Positions 1-7,897 of a DNA stretch of 64,000 bases are shown in pieces. The stretch's first letter is position 1; each line of letters begins with the position of its first letter. The stretch spans positions 558,001 to 622,000 of the forward strand of contig NZ_CP076361.1 of NCBI RefSeq assembly GCF_018798885.1, written 5' to 3'. The DNA is from Gemmobacter fulvus. Its GTDB lineage: Bacteria > Pseudomonadota > Alphaproteobacteria > Rhodobacterales > Rhodobacteraceae. Both the position numbers and the translations under genes were made by a program. The notes below the pieces were generated by a model. The model was not told where the DNA came from. It saw nothing but the letters and a program-made list of their open reading frames with translations, and ran no database searches.

Positions 1-431
1 AAACTGCCCGCCCCATCCGCCAGCGCCTGCGCCGCGGCCACACCATCGACCAGCACCGTCACCTCGGCCCCCGGTGCCGCCCGACCCGCCACCAGCGCCT
101 CGCCCTCGGGCGTGACCCGCACGGTATCAAAGCGCGGCGGCTCGAACGCGGTTTCCGGGGCGGGTTGCACCGCCGGATCGGTGGCGGGCACGGCTGCGGC
201 CTCCGGCGTAGTCGCAGGCTCTCCGGCGGGCGCAGGCTCTACCGCGGGCGCGCTGGTCGTCTCGGATGTGCCCGTGCTGCCCTCGGGCGTGGGCGACAGC
301 AGCGCCGCAGGGGCGGCCTCGGGTGCAGGCACCGGGCGCTGCACGAACCACAAGATCCCCACCAGAACCGCCGCCCCCAGCACCAGCAGCCCCGCTTGCC
401 CCGCCTTGCTCAAACCCGTCTGTGCCGCCAT
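1..431 (-). CDS. LysM/Ig-like envelope protein, N-terminal part (runs off the window start)
   Basis: The reading frame opens with ATG at 431 on the minus strand and stays open to base 1, so only about 143 N-terminal residues are present. There is one hydrophobic membrane anchor at about residues 12-29, then a long Pro/Ala/Glu/Thr-rich linker (about 35-95), then the start of a small beta-rich domain with the pattern VAGRAAPGAEVTVLVDG seen in bacterial Ig-like modules. In Rhodobacterales such anchored Ala/Pro-rich proteins next to a LOG gene usually end in a LysM peptidoglycan-binding domain, but that end is outside this window and the assignment is inference. It is divergent from the LOG-family gene with a 96-base gap. 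Confidence 0.6.
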   Translation of the reverse strand, partial: MAAQTGLSKAGQAGLLVLGAAVLVGILWFVQRPVPAPEAAPAALLSPTPEGSTGTSETTSAPAVEPAPAGEPATTPEAAAVPATDPAVQPAPETAFEPPRFDTVRVTPEGEALVAGRAAPGAEVTVLVDGVAAAQALADGAGS

Positions 432-527
432 GCCGATCCCCTTCCCGGCGCCCGCATCCGGCCCCGGCTTCCTTTTTCACAGGAACCTCGATAAACCCGT
501 GCAAAGCAACTGTTTTCAGGAGGTCCA

Positions 528-1082
528 ATGGCTGCGCTGCGTTCCGTCTGTGTCTTTTGCGGCTCGCGCCCCGGCGTGCGCCCGGCCTATGTCCATGCCG
601 CACGCGAGACGGGCACCATGCTTGCCGCCGAAGGCTGGCGTCTGGTCTATGGCGCGGGCGATGTGGGGCTGATGGGCGAAACCGCCCGTGCCGCCATGGC
701 CGCAGGGGCCAAGACCATGGGCGTCATCCCGACGCATCTGATGGGGCGCGAGGTCGGCAAACGCGATCTTACGCAACTGGTGATCACCGAAGACATGCAC
801 GAGCGCAAGAAGGTCATGTTCATGAACTCGGATGCGATCGTAGTGCTGCCCGGCGGCGCAGGCTCGCTGGACGAGTTTTTCGAAGTGGTGACATGGGCGC
901 AGATCGGCCTGCACCGCAAGCCGATTTTCCTTTTGAACACCGAAGGCTACTGGACACCGCTGAACGCCTTGATCGATCATGTGATCGCCGAAGGCTTTGC
1001 CGCAGATAGCCTCAAGATTCAGTTCAGCACCGTGGCCGATGTGCCCGCGCTGACCGAGGCCCTGCGCGCCGCCCTGTCCTGA
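528..1082 (+). CDS. LOG-family Rossmann-fold protein (cytokinin riboside 5'-monophosphate phosphoribohydrolase-like, TIGR00730)
   Basis: This 184-residue protein has the LOG/YvdD family hallmarks: the N-terminal VCVFCGSRPG, GAGDVGLMG near residue 44, and the nucleotide/active-site motif PGGAGSLDEF near residue 108. Family members hydrolyse the N-glycosidic bond of nucleoside 5'-monophosphates; a true cytokinin substrate in this bacterium is not shown. An AGGAGG Shine-Dalgarno sequence ends about six bases before the ATG, which fixes the start. The 3' end overlaps the convergent rarD gene by 64 bases, an unusually long coding overlap. Length is normal for the family. Confidence 0.88.
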   Translation: MAALRSVCVFCGSRPGVRPAYVHAARETGTMLAAEGWRLVYGAGDVGLMGETARAAMAAGAKTMGVIPTHLMGREVGKRDLTQLVITEDMHERKKVMFMNSDAIVVLPGGAGSLDEFFEVVTWAQIGLHRKPIFLLNTEGYWTPLNALIDHVIAEGFAADSLKIQFSTVADVPALTEALRAALS

Positions 1083-1957
1083 CGCAGCGCCTCGAAGGTA
1101 TAAAGTGCCAGCCCTGCCCAGATCAGGCCAAAGGCCGCCGCATGCCAGCGGGTGAAGGGTTCGGCAAAGACCAGCGTTGCGCAGAGAAACTGCCCGGTGG
1201 GGTTGAGGTATTGCACCACCCCCACCGTCGCCATGCGCACCCGTGCCGTGGCATAGGTGAACAGCATCAACGGCCCGGCAGTCAGCACGCCCGAAAACAC
1301 CAGCAGCAGCGCCGTGGCGGGATCATCGAAGAAATGCCCGCCCGACCGCCCAAATTCCTGCACCTGCCCGCTGCCCGTCAAGCCCAGCCAGATCAGCGCG
1401 AGGGGCACAAGCACCAGCACCTCGGCGGTGACCGAGGGCACCGGTGAGGCCCCCAGCCGCTTTTTCACCAGCCCATAGAGCCCGAAGGTCAGCGCAATCG
1501 CCAGCGCGATCCACGGTGCCACGCGCAGTCCCACCGTCAGCACCAGCACCGCAAGGGCTGCCAGCAGAACCGCCAGCGCCTGCCCCCGGCTCAGCCGCTC
1601 GCCAAATGCCAGAACGCCGATCAGCACCGCCACCAGCGGAAAGATGTAGTAGCCCATCGACGCCTCGACCGTATGACCCGCCTGCACCGAAAAGATGAAC
1701 AGGAACCAGTTGGCCGAGATCATCAGCGCCGCAAAGCCCACCAGAAGCAGCGCCCGCCCGCGCAACAGGCGCGGCAAGCTGCCCAACTGCCCCTGCATCG
1801 CCAACACGGCGGTAAAGATCACCGCCGACCAGAGGGTGCGATGGCTCAACACCTCCAGTGGCGGCACATGGGACAGCTGTTTGTAAAACAGCGGCGAGGC
1901 GCCCCAGATCACCGCGGCCACCACCATGGCCCAGACACCCTTTGTTGCAGCACTCAT
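1019..1957 (-). CDS. rarD: EamA-family transporter RarD
   Basis: The 312-residue product is an inner-membrane protein with about ten hydrophobic segments arranged as two EamA repeats. It begins MSAATKGVWAMVVAAVIWG and carries the RarD-type sequence LYKQLSHVPPLEVLSHRTLWS (written FYKQLSHVPP then LEVLSHRTLWS here). RarD was named from chloramphenicol sensitivity in other bacteria; the natural substrate is unknown. ATG at 1957 is preferred over the in-frame ATG five codons upstream because a GGCAGGGG stretch precedes it. The 3' end overlaps the LOG gene on the other strand. Confidence 0.85.
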   Translation of the reverse strand: MSAATKGVWAMVVAAVIWGASPLFYKQLSHVPPLEVLSHRTLWSAVIFTAVLAMQGQLGSLPRLLRGRALLLVGFAALMISANWFLFIFSVQAGHTVEASMGYYIFPLVAVLIGVLAFGERLSRGQALAVLLAALAVLVLTVGLRVAPWIALAIALTFGLYGLVKKRLGASPVPSVTAEVLVLVPLALIWLGLTGSGQVQEFGRSGGHFFDDPATALLLVFSGVLTAGPLMLFTYATARVRMATVGVVQYLNPTGQFLCATLVFAEPFTRWHAAAFGLIWAGLALYTFEALRQDRAARRASVSAGTSATVLN

Positions 1958-2036
1958 GCCCCTGCCCCCCAATCCGGATACGCCCTTTCTGGCGCAAAGC
2001 CGGGATGGGGGAAAGGGTGTGTGAGGTCCGGGCGGC

Positions 2037-2483
2037 TCAGTGCGGGCGGGCGAGTTCCGCGCAGACCAGATCCGCGATGCGCGGCAGGCTGTGCCCGGTC
2101 AGCGTCTTGTCCATTTCGGCCACAAGGCGCTGTGACACCGCATCGCAGCGCGCCGCCCGAAACGCCCCCAGCACCTGCGGCGGGGCGGCAAAGATCAGCT
2201 GGTCAAACCGCCCGTCCCGCGCCGCCGTGCCCAGCCGGTCCGCCAGATCGCTGACCATGCGGTCTGCGCCCAGCCGCGCCAGATCGGTCTGCGCCATCGC
2301 CGAGCGCTGCCCCGGCCCCGGATCCGGCATCCGGCCCGGCTTGTCGGTGGCCTCCATCACCTCGGCCTGCATCTGTGCCACCTGCCGCAATTGCGGCGAT
2401 TGCGCATCGCCCATGTTTTCCAACACCATCGCGCGGCTTGCATCCGCCACCACGACCCATGCGCCTTTTGCCAGAAATGCCAT
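2037..2483 (-). CDS. Host attachment-type protein (PF10116 family)
   Basis: This is a 148-residue soluble protein starting MAFLAKGAWVVVADASRAMVL. The N-terminal strand followed by a variable charged middle, and the C-terminal part with FDQLIFAAPPQVLGAFRA and a Leu/Pro-rich end, match the family first named from an Agrobacterium attachment mutant. Its biochemical role is unknown; related folds resemble eRF1 domain 3, so the name should not be read as function. AAGGAGG precedes the ATG at 2483, which rules out the longer frame starting at 2591. It lies downstream of sodB on the same strand, with a strong terminator between them. Confidence 0.75.
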   Translation of the reverse strand: MAFLAKGAWVVVADASRAMVLENMGDAQSPQLRQVAQMQAEVMEATDKPGRMPDPGPGQRSAMAQTDLARLGADRMVSDLADRLGTAARDGRFDQLIFAAPPQVLGAFRAARCDAVSQRLVAEMDKTLTGHSLPRIADLVCAELARPH

Positions 2484-2590
2484 TCCGTCCTCCTTGCAGC
2501 GGCCCGCCGGTCCGGCCAGCCCTCCCTTATGAAATGGGGTGCCCCGCCCCGGATGCCAGAGCTGGCCCACGCCGCGCTGCCGGATGCGCA

Positions 2591-2620
2591 AAGGCCCGCC
2601 CGGAGAACCGGGCGGGCCTT
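2591..2620. terminator. Rho-independent terminator-like hairpin after sodB
   Basis: A perfect 13-base inverted repeat (AAGGCCCGCCCGG / CCGGGCGGGCCTT) surrounds a 4-base loop at 2604-2607. It lies 43 bases after the sodB stop codon and before the downstream attachment-type gene. The U-run is short on the sodB strand; efficiency is inferred. Confidence 0.75.
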
Positions 2621-2662
2621 GCGGTTTTCTGCCGATGGCAGAAAAATCAAGCAGTTGCAGGA

Positions 2663-3265
2663 TCAGAGTTTGGCTGCGACCGCATCCCAGTTGACCAGCT
2701 TTTCAAGGAAGTTGGTCAGGTAGGCCGGGCGCTTGTTGCGGAAGTCGATGTAGTAGGAATGTTCCCACACATCGCAGCCGAGCAGCGCGGTCTGACCAAA
2801 GCACAGCGGGTTCACGCCGTTTTCGGTCTTGGTGACTTTCAGCGCGCCATCCGCATCCTTCACCAGCCATGCCCAGCCCGAACCGAACTGGCCCGCACCT
2901 GCGGCAGCGAAATCTTCCTTGAACTTGGCGACCGAACCGAACGATTCGACCAGCGCCTTTTCCAGCACGCCGGGGATCTTCTTGTCTTCGCCCGGCCCCA
3001 TCACTTCCCAGAACAGGTTGTGATTCCAGTGCTGCGAGGCATTGTTGAAAATGCCGTTCTGGGCAACCGCGCCCGCAGCATAGGTGCCTTTGACGATCTC
3101 TTCGAGGGACTTGTTCTCCCACTCGGTGCCTGCAATCAGCTTGTTGCCATTGTCGACATAGGCCTTGTGGTGCAGGTCGTGGTGGTATTCCAGCGTCTCT
3201 TTCGACATGCCAAGAGCCGCCAGCGCATCATGTGCGTAGGGCAGATCGGGAAGGGTGAAAGCCAT
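2663..3265 (-). CDS. sodB: Superoxide dismutase [Fe], iron/manganese family
   Basis: The 200-residue enzyme converts superoxide to oxygen and hydrogen peroxide in the cytoplasm. Metal ligands are visible: His28 (LEYHHDLHHKAY), the His in NNASQHWNHNLFW near residue 82, and Asp and His in DVWEHSYY near residues 165-169. Gln in NNASQ is the iron-type second-shell residue. A second Gln (GQTALLG) sits about where Mn enzymes place their second-shell Gln, so metal preference is less certain than the name suggests. Length fits the family. A GGAGAG sequence precedes the ATG. It appears to be transcribed alone, with a terminator 3' of it. Confidence 0.95.
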   Translation of the reverse strand: MAFTLPDLPYAHDALAALGMSKETLEYHHDLHHKAYVDNGNKLIAGTEWENKSLEEIVKGTYAAGAVAQNGIFNNASQHWNHNLFWEVMGPGEDKKIPGVLEKALVESFGSVAKFKEDFAAAGAGQFGSGWAWLVKDADGALKVTKTENGVNPLCFGQTALLGCDVWEHSYYIDFRNKRPAYLTNFLEKLVNWDAVAAKL

Positions 3266-3435
3266 GGGTGTCTCTCCTCTTCGGAATGATTTCCGTTGCT
3301 GTCAATAAGGCCCCCGAGACCGCCAAGGTCAAGAGGCGCGAGGGCATTTCCTGACAAAACCCCTCTGCCGCTTCGCGCGGGTCGACAGGCGCATGGGCTG
3401 GGGCGGCGGCATGGCGCCGACGCGCCCCGCCTCGT

Positions 3436-3864
3436 TTATTTGCGCTTGAGCGGCGAGCATTTGCCGCGGGCCGTGTCGCGATTGTCATACCCCAGTGGCG
3501 TGGCTGAAATGCGCAGCTCTCGCGTCGCGGTCATGAAGGTCGCTGAATATTTCACGACGCCCCGTTTTGCACTCGCCCCTTTGGTATTGAGGCTCCAGCC
3601 AAAGGACAGACTGTCGGCTGTGCTTTTGGAGACACTTGCCTCGATAGGGGCGCCGGTAAAGTGTTGGATAATCCCATCCAGAACGAGAACGCGGTTCGTT
3701 TCGGCATCATGGATCACAAGAATATCAGATTCGATCCAGGATTTTTGGGGCACGTTCTTTTGAACACAGTGCCATTGCTGCGGCGCGGCATAGGCCGCAG
3801 CACACGGAAAAAGTGCAATGCCGGCAACAAGGGCGGCACGCGTAACACGCTTGAAAGTCAACAT
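3436..3864 (-). CDS. Small secreted protein of unknown function
   Basis: I do not recognise this family. The 142-residue product has a clear Sec signal peptide: positively charged MLTFKRVTR, hydrophobic ALVAGIALFPCAAA, and a likely cleavage after AYA near residue 26. The mature part is about 116 residues, beta-strand-like, with two cysteines (in QQWHCVQK and ARGKCSPLK) that could form a disulphide, and it ends in a basic tail LKRK. The start is placed at 3864 because a TGGAG sequence lies just upstream; a longer frame to 3948 would destroy the signal peptide. It lies downstream of soxG in the same direction with a 109-base gap. Confidence 0.6.
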   Translation of the reverse strand: MLTFKRVTRAALVAGIALFPCAAAYAAPQQWHCVQKNVPQKSWIESDILVIHDAETNRVLVLDGIIQHFTGAPIEASVSKSTADSLSFGWSLNTKGASAKRGVVKYSATFMTATRELRISATPLGYDNRDTARGKCSPLKRK

Positions 3865-3930
3865 GATCTCCACAAAAAAGACGATACTCTCCGTCAGAGG
3901 AGTGCATCGCCCTTTTGCAGAAATGTCAAC

Positions 3931-3958
3931 CCATGGGAGAATGGCCATGGGAGAATGG
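3931..3958. repeat. Perfect tandem duplication of a 14-base unit
   Basis: The unit CCATGGGAGAATGG occurs twice with no spacer, at 3931-3944 and 3945-3958, in the gap between soxG and the small secreted protein. Each unit contains an NcoI-type CCATGG palindrome. It looks like a recent slippage duplication. Confidence 0.9.
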
Positions 3959-3973
3959 CCCCAGGCGATTGGA

Positions 3974-4525
3974 TCAGAACAGCGTGCTGCCCTTCTGCGC
4001 CGAATGGCTGAGCAGGCCCATCACATAGGCCGCGACCGACCGGAAACAGACCAGCGTGAAACCGCCATCCTCGGCCCAGAAGGCCGCCGCCACCTGTGCC
4101 GTGCGCGACCGACGCAACTCGCCGGGTTCCAGCGTGGCGAAATCGACCGGGGCCAGTTTCATCAGCACTTGCTCCGCCTGTGGCCCCTCGATGCGGAACA
4201 CCGCACGGGCGTCCGACACATCGACCGCAAGGTGATGCTGCCCGGCCAGCTTTTCGGCCAGCAGCGCCAGCGTCGCCGCCACATGCGCATAGGGCACCAC
4301 CAGCAGATATTCGTCCGGCGACATCCAGCCCGCCGCCTTGTCACCCACGCGCAGGATGCGGCGCTGGGCGGGCAGCGCACAGCCGGTGGCGGCCGCGACC
4401 GCCTCGGCCAGCCCGACCACATCCGGCTTGGCGCGCAGCGTGATCATGCCCAGTGGGCCGATCTCGCGCACCTGGGCGAAGCCGTCAAAGCTTGCGCCCT
4501 CAAGGGCACTGACAACCTTAGACAT
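3974..4525 (-). CDS. soxG: Sarcosine oxidase, gamma subunit
   Basis: The 183-residue protein is the last subunit of heterotetrameric sarcosine oxidase, which demethylates N-methylglycine to glycine and passes the C1 unit to tetrahydrofolate. Family features include the GPLGMITLRA segment, WMSPDEYLLVVP, DVSDARAVFRIEGP and the ending VCFRSVAAYVMGLL, all typical of SoxG. The start ATG at 4525 overlaps the end of soxA by eight bases (ATGTCTAA), indicating translational coupling; longer frames upstream would lie inside soxA. Confidence 0.92.
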   Translation of the reverse strand: MSKVVSALEGASFDGFAQVREIGPLGMITLRAKPDVVGLAEAVAAATGCALPAQRRILRVGDKAAGWMSPDEYLLVVPYAHVAATLALLAEKLAGQHHLAVDVSDARAVFRIEGPQAEQVLMKLAPVDFATLEPGELRRSRTAQVAAAFWAEDGGFTLVCFRSVAAYVMGLLSHSAQKGSTLF

Positions 4526-7496
4526 TCTGCTTTTCCCCATCCTTGTCATAGAACACCGGATCGACAATCTTGACCTGCATCAGGCTGCCATCCAGACGCG
4601 TCATCTCGATCGTCTCGCCCAGACGGCTCATGCCGCCCTTGACCAGACCCATGGCAATGCCCCGCTTTAGCGTCGGCGAATAATAGGTCGAGGTGATGCG
4701 CCCCTGCGTGTTGCGCTGACCATTGGCATTCAGCCCCGCCGCCACGGCATAAGACCCGTCCGGGATCACCGATCCGTCCAGCGCCTCCAGCCCGACCAGT
4801 TTCCAGCGATCCGGGCTGGCAAGGAAGGGCCGTTCCTGACCGCGCTTGCCAAGGAAATCGTCTTTCTTCTTGGAAATCGCCCAGCCGAGGTTCAGGTCTT
4901 GCGGGATCACCGTGCCATCGGTTTCGTCGCCGATCATGATGAAGCCCTTTTCGGCCCGCATGATGTGCAGCGCCTCGGTGCCATAGGGCATCACGCCGAA
5001 TTCGGCCCCCGCCGCCGTCAGCGCATCCCAGAAGGCGCGGCCTTCGCTGGCAGGCACCGCGATCTCATAGGACAGCTCGCCCGAGAACGAGATGCGATAG
5101 ACCCGCGCGTTGAAGCCGCCCAGCGTGCCATCCGCCCATTGCATGAAGGGCAGCGTCTCTTTGGACACATCCATTCCGCCCAAGCGTTCCAGCACCTTGC
5201 GGGCATTGGGGCCCACCACGGCGATCTGCGCATATTGCTCGGTCACATTGGCGGTATAGACCTGCCAATCCCACCATTCGCATTGCAGCCAGTCTTCCAT
5301 CCAGCCGTGGATCCGGTCTGCCCCGCCCGAGGTGGTGTGGCAGAGCCAGGTATCGGCGTCGATCCGCGCCACCACGCCGTCATCGGACAGGAATCCCTGT
5401 TCGTTGCACATCAGGCCATAGCGGCATTTGCCGATCCCGAGGTTCGACATGACATTGGTATAGAGCATGTCGAGGAACTTGCCCGCATCGGGGCCCTTGA
5501 CGATGATCTTGCCGAGGGTCGAGGCATCGAGCAGGCCCAGATTGCTGCGGGTATTGATCACCTCGCGGTGCACCGCCTGTTCATGCGTCTCGCCGGGGCG
5601 CGGGAAGCAATAGGGGCGACGCCACAGGCCCACCGGCTCGAAATAGGCATTGGCCGCTTCGTGCCGGTCATGGATCGGCGTCTTGCGCAGCGGCTGGAAG
5701 ATGTCGCCACGCGACTCGCCTGCCAGTGCGCCGAACGGCACAGGCGTATAGGGCGGGCGGAAGGTCGTTGTGCCCACCTGCGGGATCGCGGTGTTCAGAC
5801 TGTCGGCCAGAACGGCCAGACCGTTGATATTGCTCAGCTTGCCCTGATCGGTCGCCATGCCGAGCGTGGTATAGCGCTTGGTATGCTCAACGCTGCTGTA
5901 ACCTTCGCGCGCCGCCAACTGCACGTCCGAAACCTTGACGTCATTCTGGTAGTCGAGCCACATCTTCATGCGCAGCGCGGGCGGTGCCCCCTGCGGCATG
6001 ATCCAGACCGGCTCCATCGCGGCCTCTTGCGGCGCGGTGGCGCCCGGTGCGCCCTCGCCGCCGACGGCAGCGGTGGCATCGGCCAGCACTGCTGCCGGAT
6101 GCAGCACCCCCGAGGCGCAGCCTGCCGTTACCACCATGGCGGATCCGTCATGGTTCAGCGGCGGGCGGGCCGGATCGGGGGCAAAATGCGCCTGATCGGC
6201 GTCCCAGTTCAGCTTGCCGCCGCAATGGCTCCACAAATGCACCACCGGCGACCAGCCGCCCGACATGGCGACGGCATCACAGGCGATTTCTTCCAGCACA
6301 GCCCCCTGCCCGGCCTGCGCACAGATCGCAACGCCGGTCACCCGCTTGCCGCCCTTGACCGAGGCGATGCCACGCCCGGCCTCGACCCGGATGCCAAGCG
6401 CCCGCGCCCGGGCCGGCAGATCGCCGGTCACCGAGGCCCGCGCATCAAGGATCACCGGAACCTCAAGCCCCGCCTCTTTCAGCGCAATGGCGGTGCGATA
6501 GGCATCGTCATTGTTGGTGACGACCACCGTGCGGTCGCCGGGGCTGACAGCATAGTTCACCACATAGTCGCGCATGGCCGCTGCCAGCATCACGCCCGGA
6601 ATGTCATTGCCCGCGAAGGACAGCGGACGCTCGATTGCGCCCGTCGCTGCAATGATCTGGCCGGTGCGGATGCGCCACAGGCGGTGGCGCGGCTGGCCGT
6701 CGCCCGGCGTGTGATCGGCGATCTTTTCATCCGCCAGCACATAGCCATGGTCATAAGAGCCCGCCGCCATGCAGCGCAGCCGCAGGGTGACATTTTTCAT
6801 GCTCTCAAGGGCTTGCACGGCGTTCTTCACCCAGGTGTCAGCGGGTTTGCCGTCAATCTCCACGTCGTCGACAGGCGCGCGCCCGCCCCAATGGGCGGTC
6901 TGTTCCATCAGCCAGACCCGTTTGCCTGCGGCCCCGGCGACCAGTGCGGCCTGCAATCCGGCAATGCCGCCGCCGACGATCAGCAGATCGCAGAAGGCAT
7001 AGGCATGTTCATAACGATCCGCGTCGCGATCTTTCGGCACCTTGCCCAAACCCGCCGACTGGCGGATGATCGGTTCAAACACGTGTTTCCACGCGGCACG
7101 CGGATGGATGAAGGTCTTGTAATAGAACCCGGCAGGCAGGAAGCGCGCGACGTAATTGTTGGCCACGCCTACGTCGAATTCGAGGCTCGGCCAATGGTTC
7201 TGCGAGGTGCAGGTGAGGCCATCGAACAATTCGGTCGTGGTGGTGCGCTGGTTCGGCTCGAACCGGCCGCCCTCGCCCATGTTCACCAGCGCGTTCGGCT
7301 CTTCGGCGCCGCTGGCCACGATGCCGCGCGGGCGGTGATATTTGAACGAGCGGCCAACCAGCATCTGGTCATTGGCCAGCAACGCCGCCGCCAGCGTATC
7401 GCCGGAAAAGCCGCGCAGCCGTTTGCCGTTGAAGGTGAAGTCATGGGCGGTGGAGCGGTCGATCAGACGGCCACCTTTTGCAAGACGGGTGCTCAT
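4518..7496 (-). CDS. soxA: Sarcosine oxidase, alpha subunit
   Basis: This 992-residue subunit has the expected order: an N-terminal Fer2_4-like domain (about residues 15-95), a dinucleotide-binding domain with GGGIAG at 175-180 that holds NAD+, and a C-terminal aminomethyltransferase-like (GCV_T) domain that binds tetrahydrofolate, including GLLDASTLGKI and GELSYEIAVPA. It works in the cytoplasm with SoxB, SoxD and SoxG. The start at 7496 overlaps the soxD stop (ATGA). An in-frame extension to 7802 is only the antisense-free shadow of soxD and is rejected. Length matches the family (about 965-1000). Confidence 0.96.
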   Translation of the reverse strand: MSTRLAKGGRLIDRSTAHDFTFNGKRLRGFSGDTLAAALLANDQMLVGRSFKYHRPRGIVASGAEEPNALVNMGEGGRFEPNQRTTTTELFDGLTCTSQNHWPSLEFDVGVANNYVARFLPAGFYYKTFIHPRAAWKHVFEPIIRQSAGLGKVPKDRDADRYEHAYAFCDLLIVGGGIAGLQAALVAGAAGKRVWLMEQTAHWGGRAPVDDVEIDGKPADTWVKNAVQALESMKNVTLRLRCMAAGSYDHGYVLADEKIADHTPGDGQPRHRLWRIRTGQIIAATGAIERPLSFAGNDIPGVMLAAAMRDYVVNYAVSPGDRTVVVTNNDDAYRTAIALKEAGLEVPVILDARASVTGDLPARARALGIRVEAGRGIASVKGGKRVTGVAICAQAGQGAVLEEIACDAVAMSGGWSPVVHLWSHCGGKLNWDADQAHFAPDPARPPLNHDGSAMVVTAGCASGVLHPAAVLADATAAVGGEGAPGATAPQEAAMEPVWIMPQGAPPALRMKMWLDYQNDVKVSDVQLAAREGYSSVEHTKRYTTLGMATDQGKLSNINGLAVLADSLNTAIPQVGTTTFRPPYTPVPFGALAGESRGDIFQPLRKTPIHDRHEAANAYFEPVGLWRRPYCFPRPGETHEQAVHREVINTRSNLGLLDASTLGKIIVKGPDAGKFLDMLYTNVMSNLGIGKCRYGLMCNEQGFLSDDGVVARIDADTWLCHTTSGGADRIHGWMEDWLQCEWWDWQVYTANVTEQYAQIAVVGPNARKVLERLGGMDVSKETLPFMQWADGTLGGFNARVYRISFSGELSYEIAVPASEGRAFWDALTAAGAEFGVMPYGTEALHIMRAEKGFIMIGDETDGTVIPQDLNLGWAISKKKDDFLGKRGQERPFLASPDRWKLVGLEALDGSVIPDGSYAVAAGLNANGQRNTQGRITSTYYSPTLKRGIAMGLVKGGMSRLGETIEMTRLDGSLMQVKIVDPVFYDKDGEKQNV

Positions 7497-7816
7497 TTGT
7501 ACCCCTTCCAGTCCGGCCGTTTGGCCTTGATCTTTGCGACGATATCGGCGGGCGGCTCGCCCGATTGCGCGGGATAGGTGCCGAACACTTCGAGCGTGGC
7601 GGTGCAGCGCGCGGCCAGAAACCACTTGCCGCAGCCATAGGCATGGCGCCAGCGTTCGAAATGCACGCCCTTGGGGTTCTTGCGCGCGAACATGTAATCC
7701 TCGAACTCCGCATCCGAGGAGCCGGGGCCGAACCGTTTCAGATGCGCCTCGTATCCCGGGGCCAGTTCGGTTTCTTCGGCCTTCACGCCGCAATAGGGGC
7801 ATTCAAGGATCAGCAT
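7493..7816 (-). CDS. soxD: Sarcosine oxidase, delta subunit
   Basis: The 107-residue subunit is a small zinc-binding protein. The zinc ligands expected from SoxD structures are present: Cys6, Cys9 (ECPYCG), His58 and Cys62 (RHAYGCGKW). The sequence from LEVFGTYPA to the end is also typical. It overlaps soxA by four bases (ATGA) and is separated from soxB by an 81-base gap that contains a GC-rich hairpin and an ATATTTTT element, so soxB may be expressed at a different level from soxDAG. Confidence 0.95.
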   Translation of the reverse strand: MLILECPYCGVKAEETELAPGYEAHLKRFGPGSSDAEFEDYMFARKNPKGVHFERWRHAYGCGKWFLAARCTATLEVFGTYPAQSGEPPADIVAKIKAKRPDWKGYK

Positions 7817-7842
7817 GTCCGGGCCTCGTGCTTGCGGAGACC

Positions 7843-7890
7843 CCGGGGGCGCTGCCCCCGGTCCCCCGGGATATTTTTGCCAATGTGAAA
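7843..7890. repeat. GC-rich hairpin plus 22-base ATATTTTT element (copy 1)
   Basis: CCGGGGGC at 7843-7850 and GCCCCCGG at 7854-7861 form a perfect 8-base stem with a 3-base loop. It is followed at 7869-7890 by an element beginning GGATATTTTTGCCAA and ending GTGAAA. A near copy occurs at 11348-11369 (19 of 22 bases identical). It lies between soxB and soxD. Whether it acts as an attenuator, an RNA processing site or a mobile intergenic repeat cannot be decided from the sequence. Confidence 0.65.
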
Positions 7891-7897
7891 CTGCATG

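Noticed and set aside
3931-3958. Short direct repeats considered as a CRISPR or attachment site
   Set aside because: Only two units with no spacer, no cas genes, no integrase and no tRNA next to it.
4899-7577. An 892-codon open frame on the plus strand opposite soxA
   Set aside because: It is the antisense shadow of soxA caused by high GC and codon bias; composition is Arg/His/Gly-rich with no recognisable domain.
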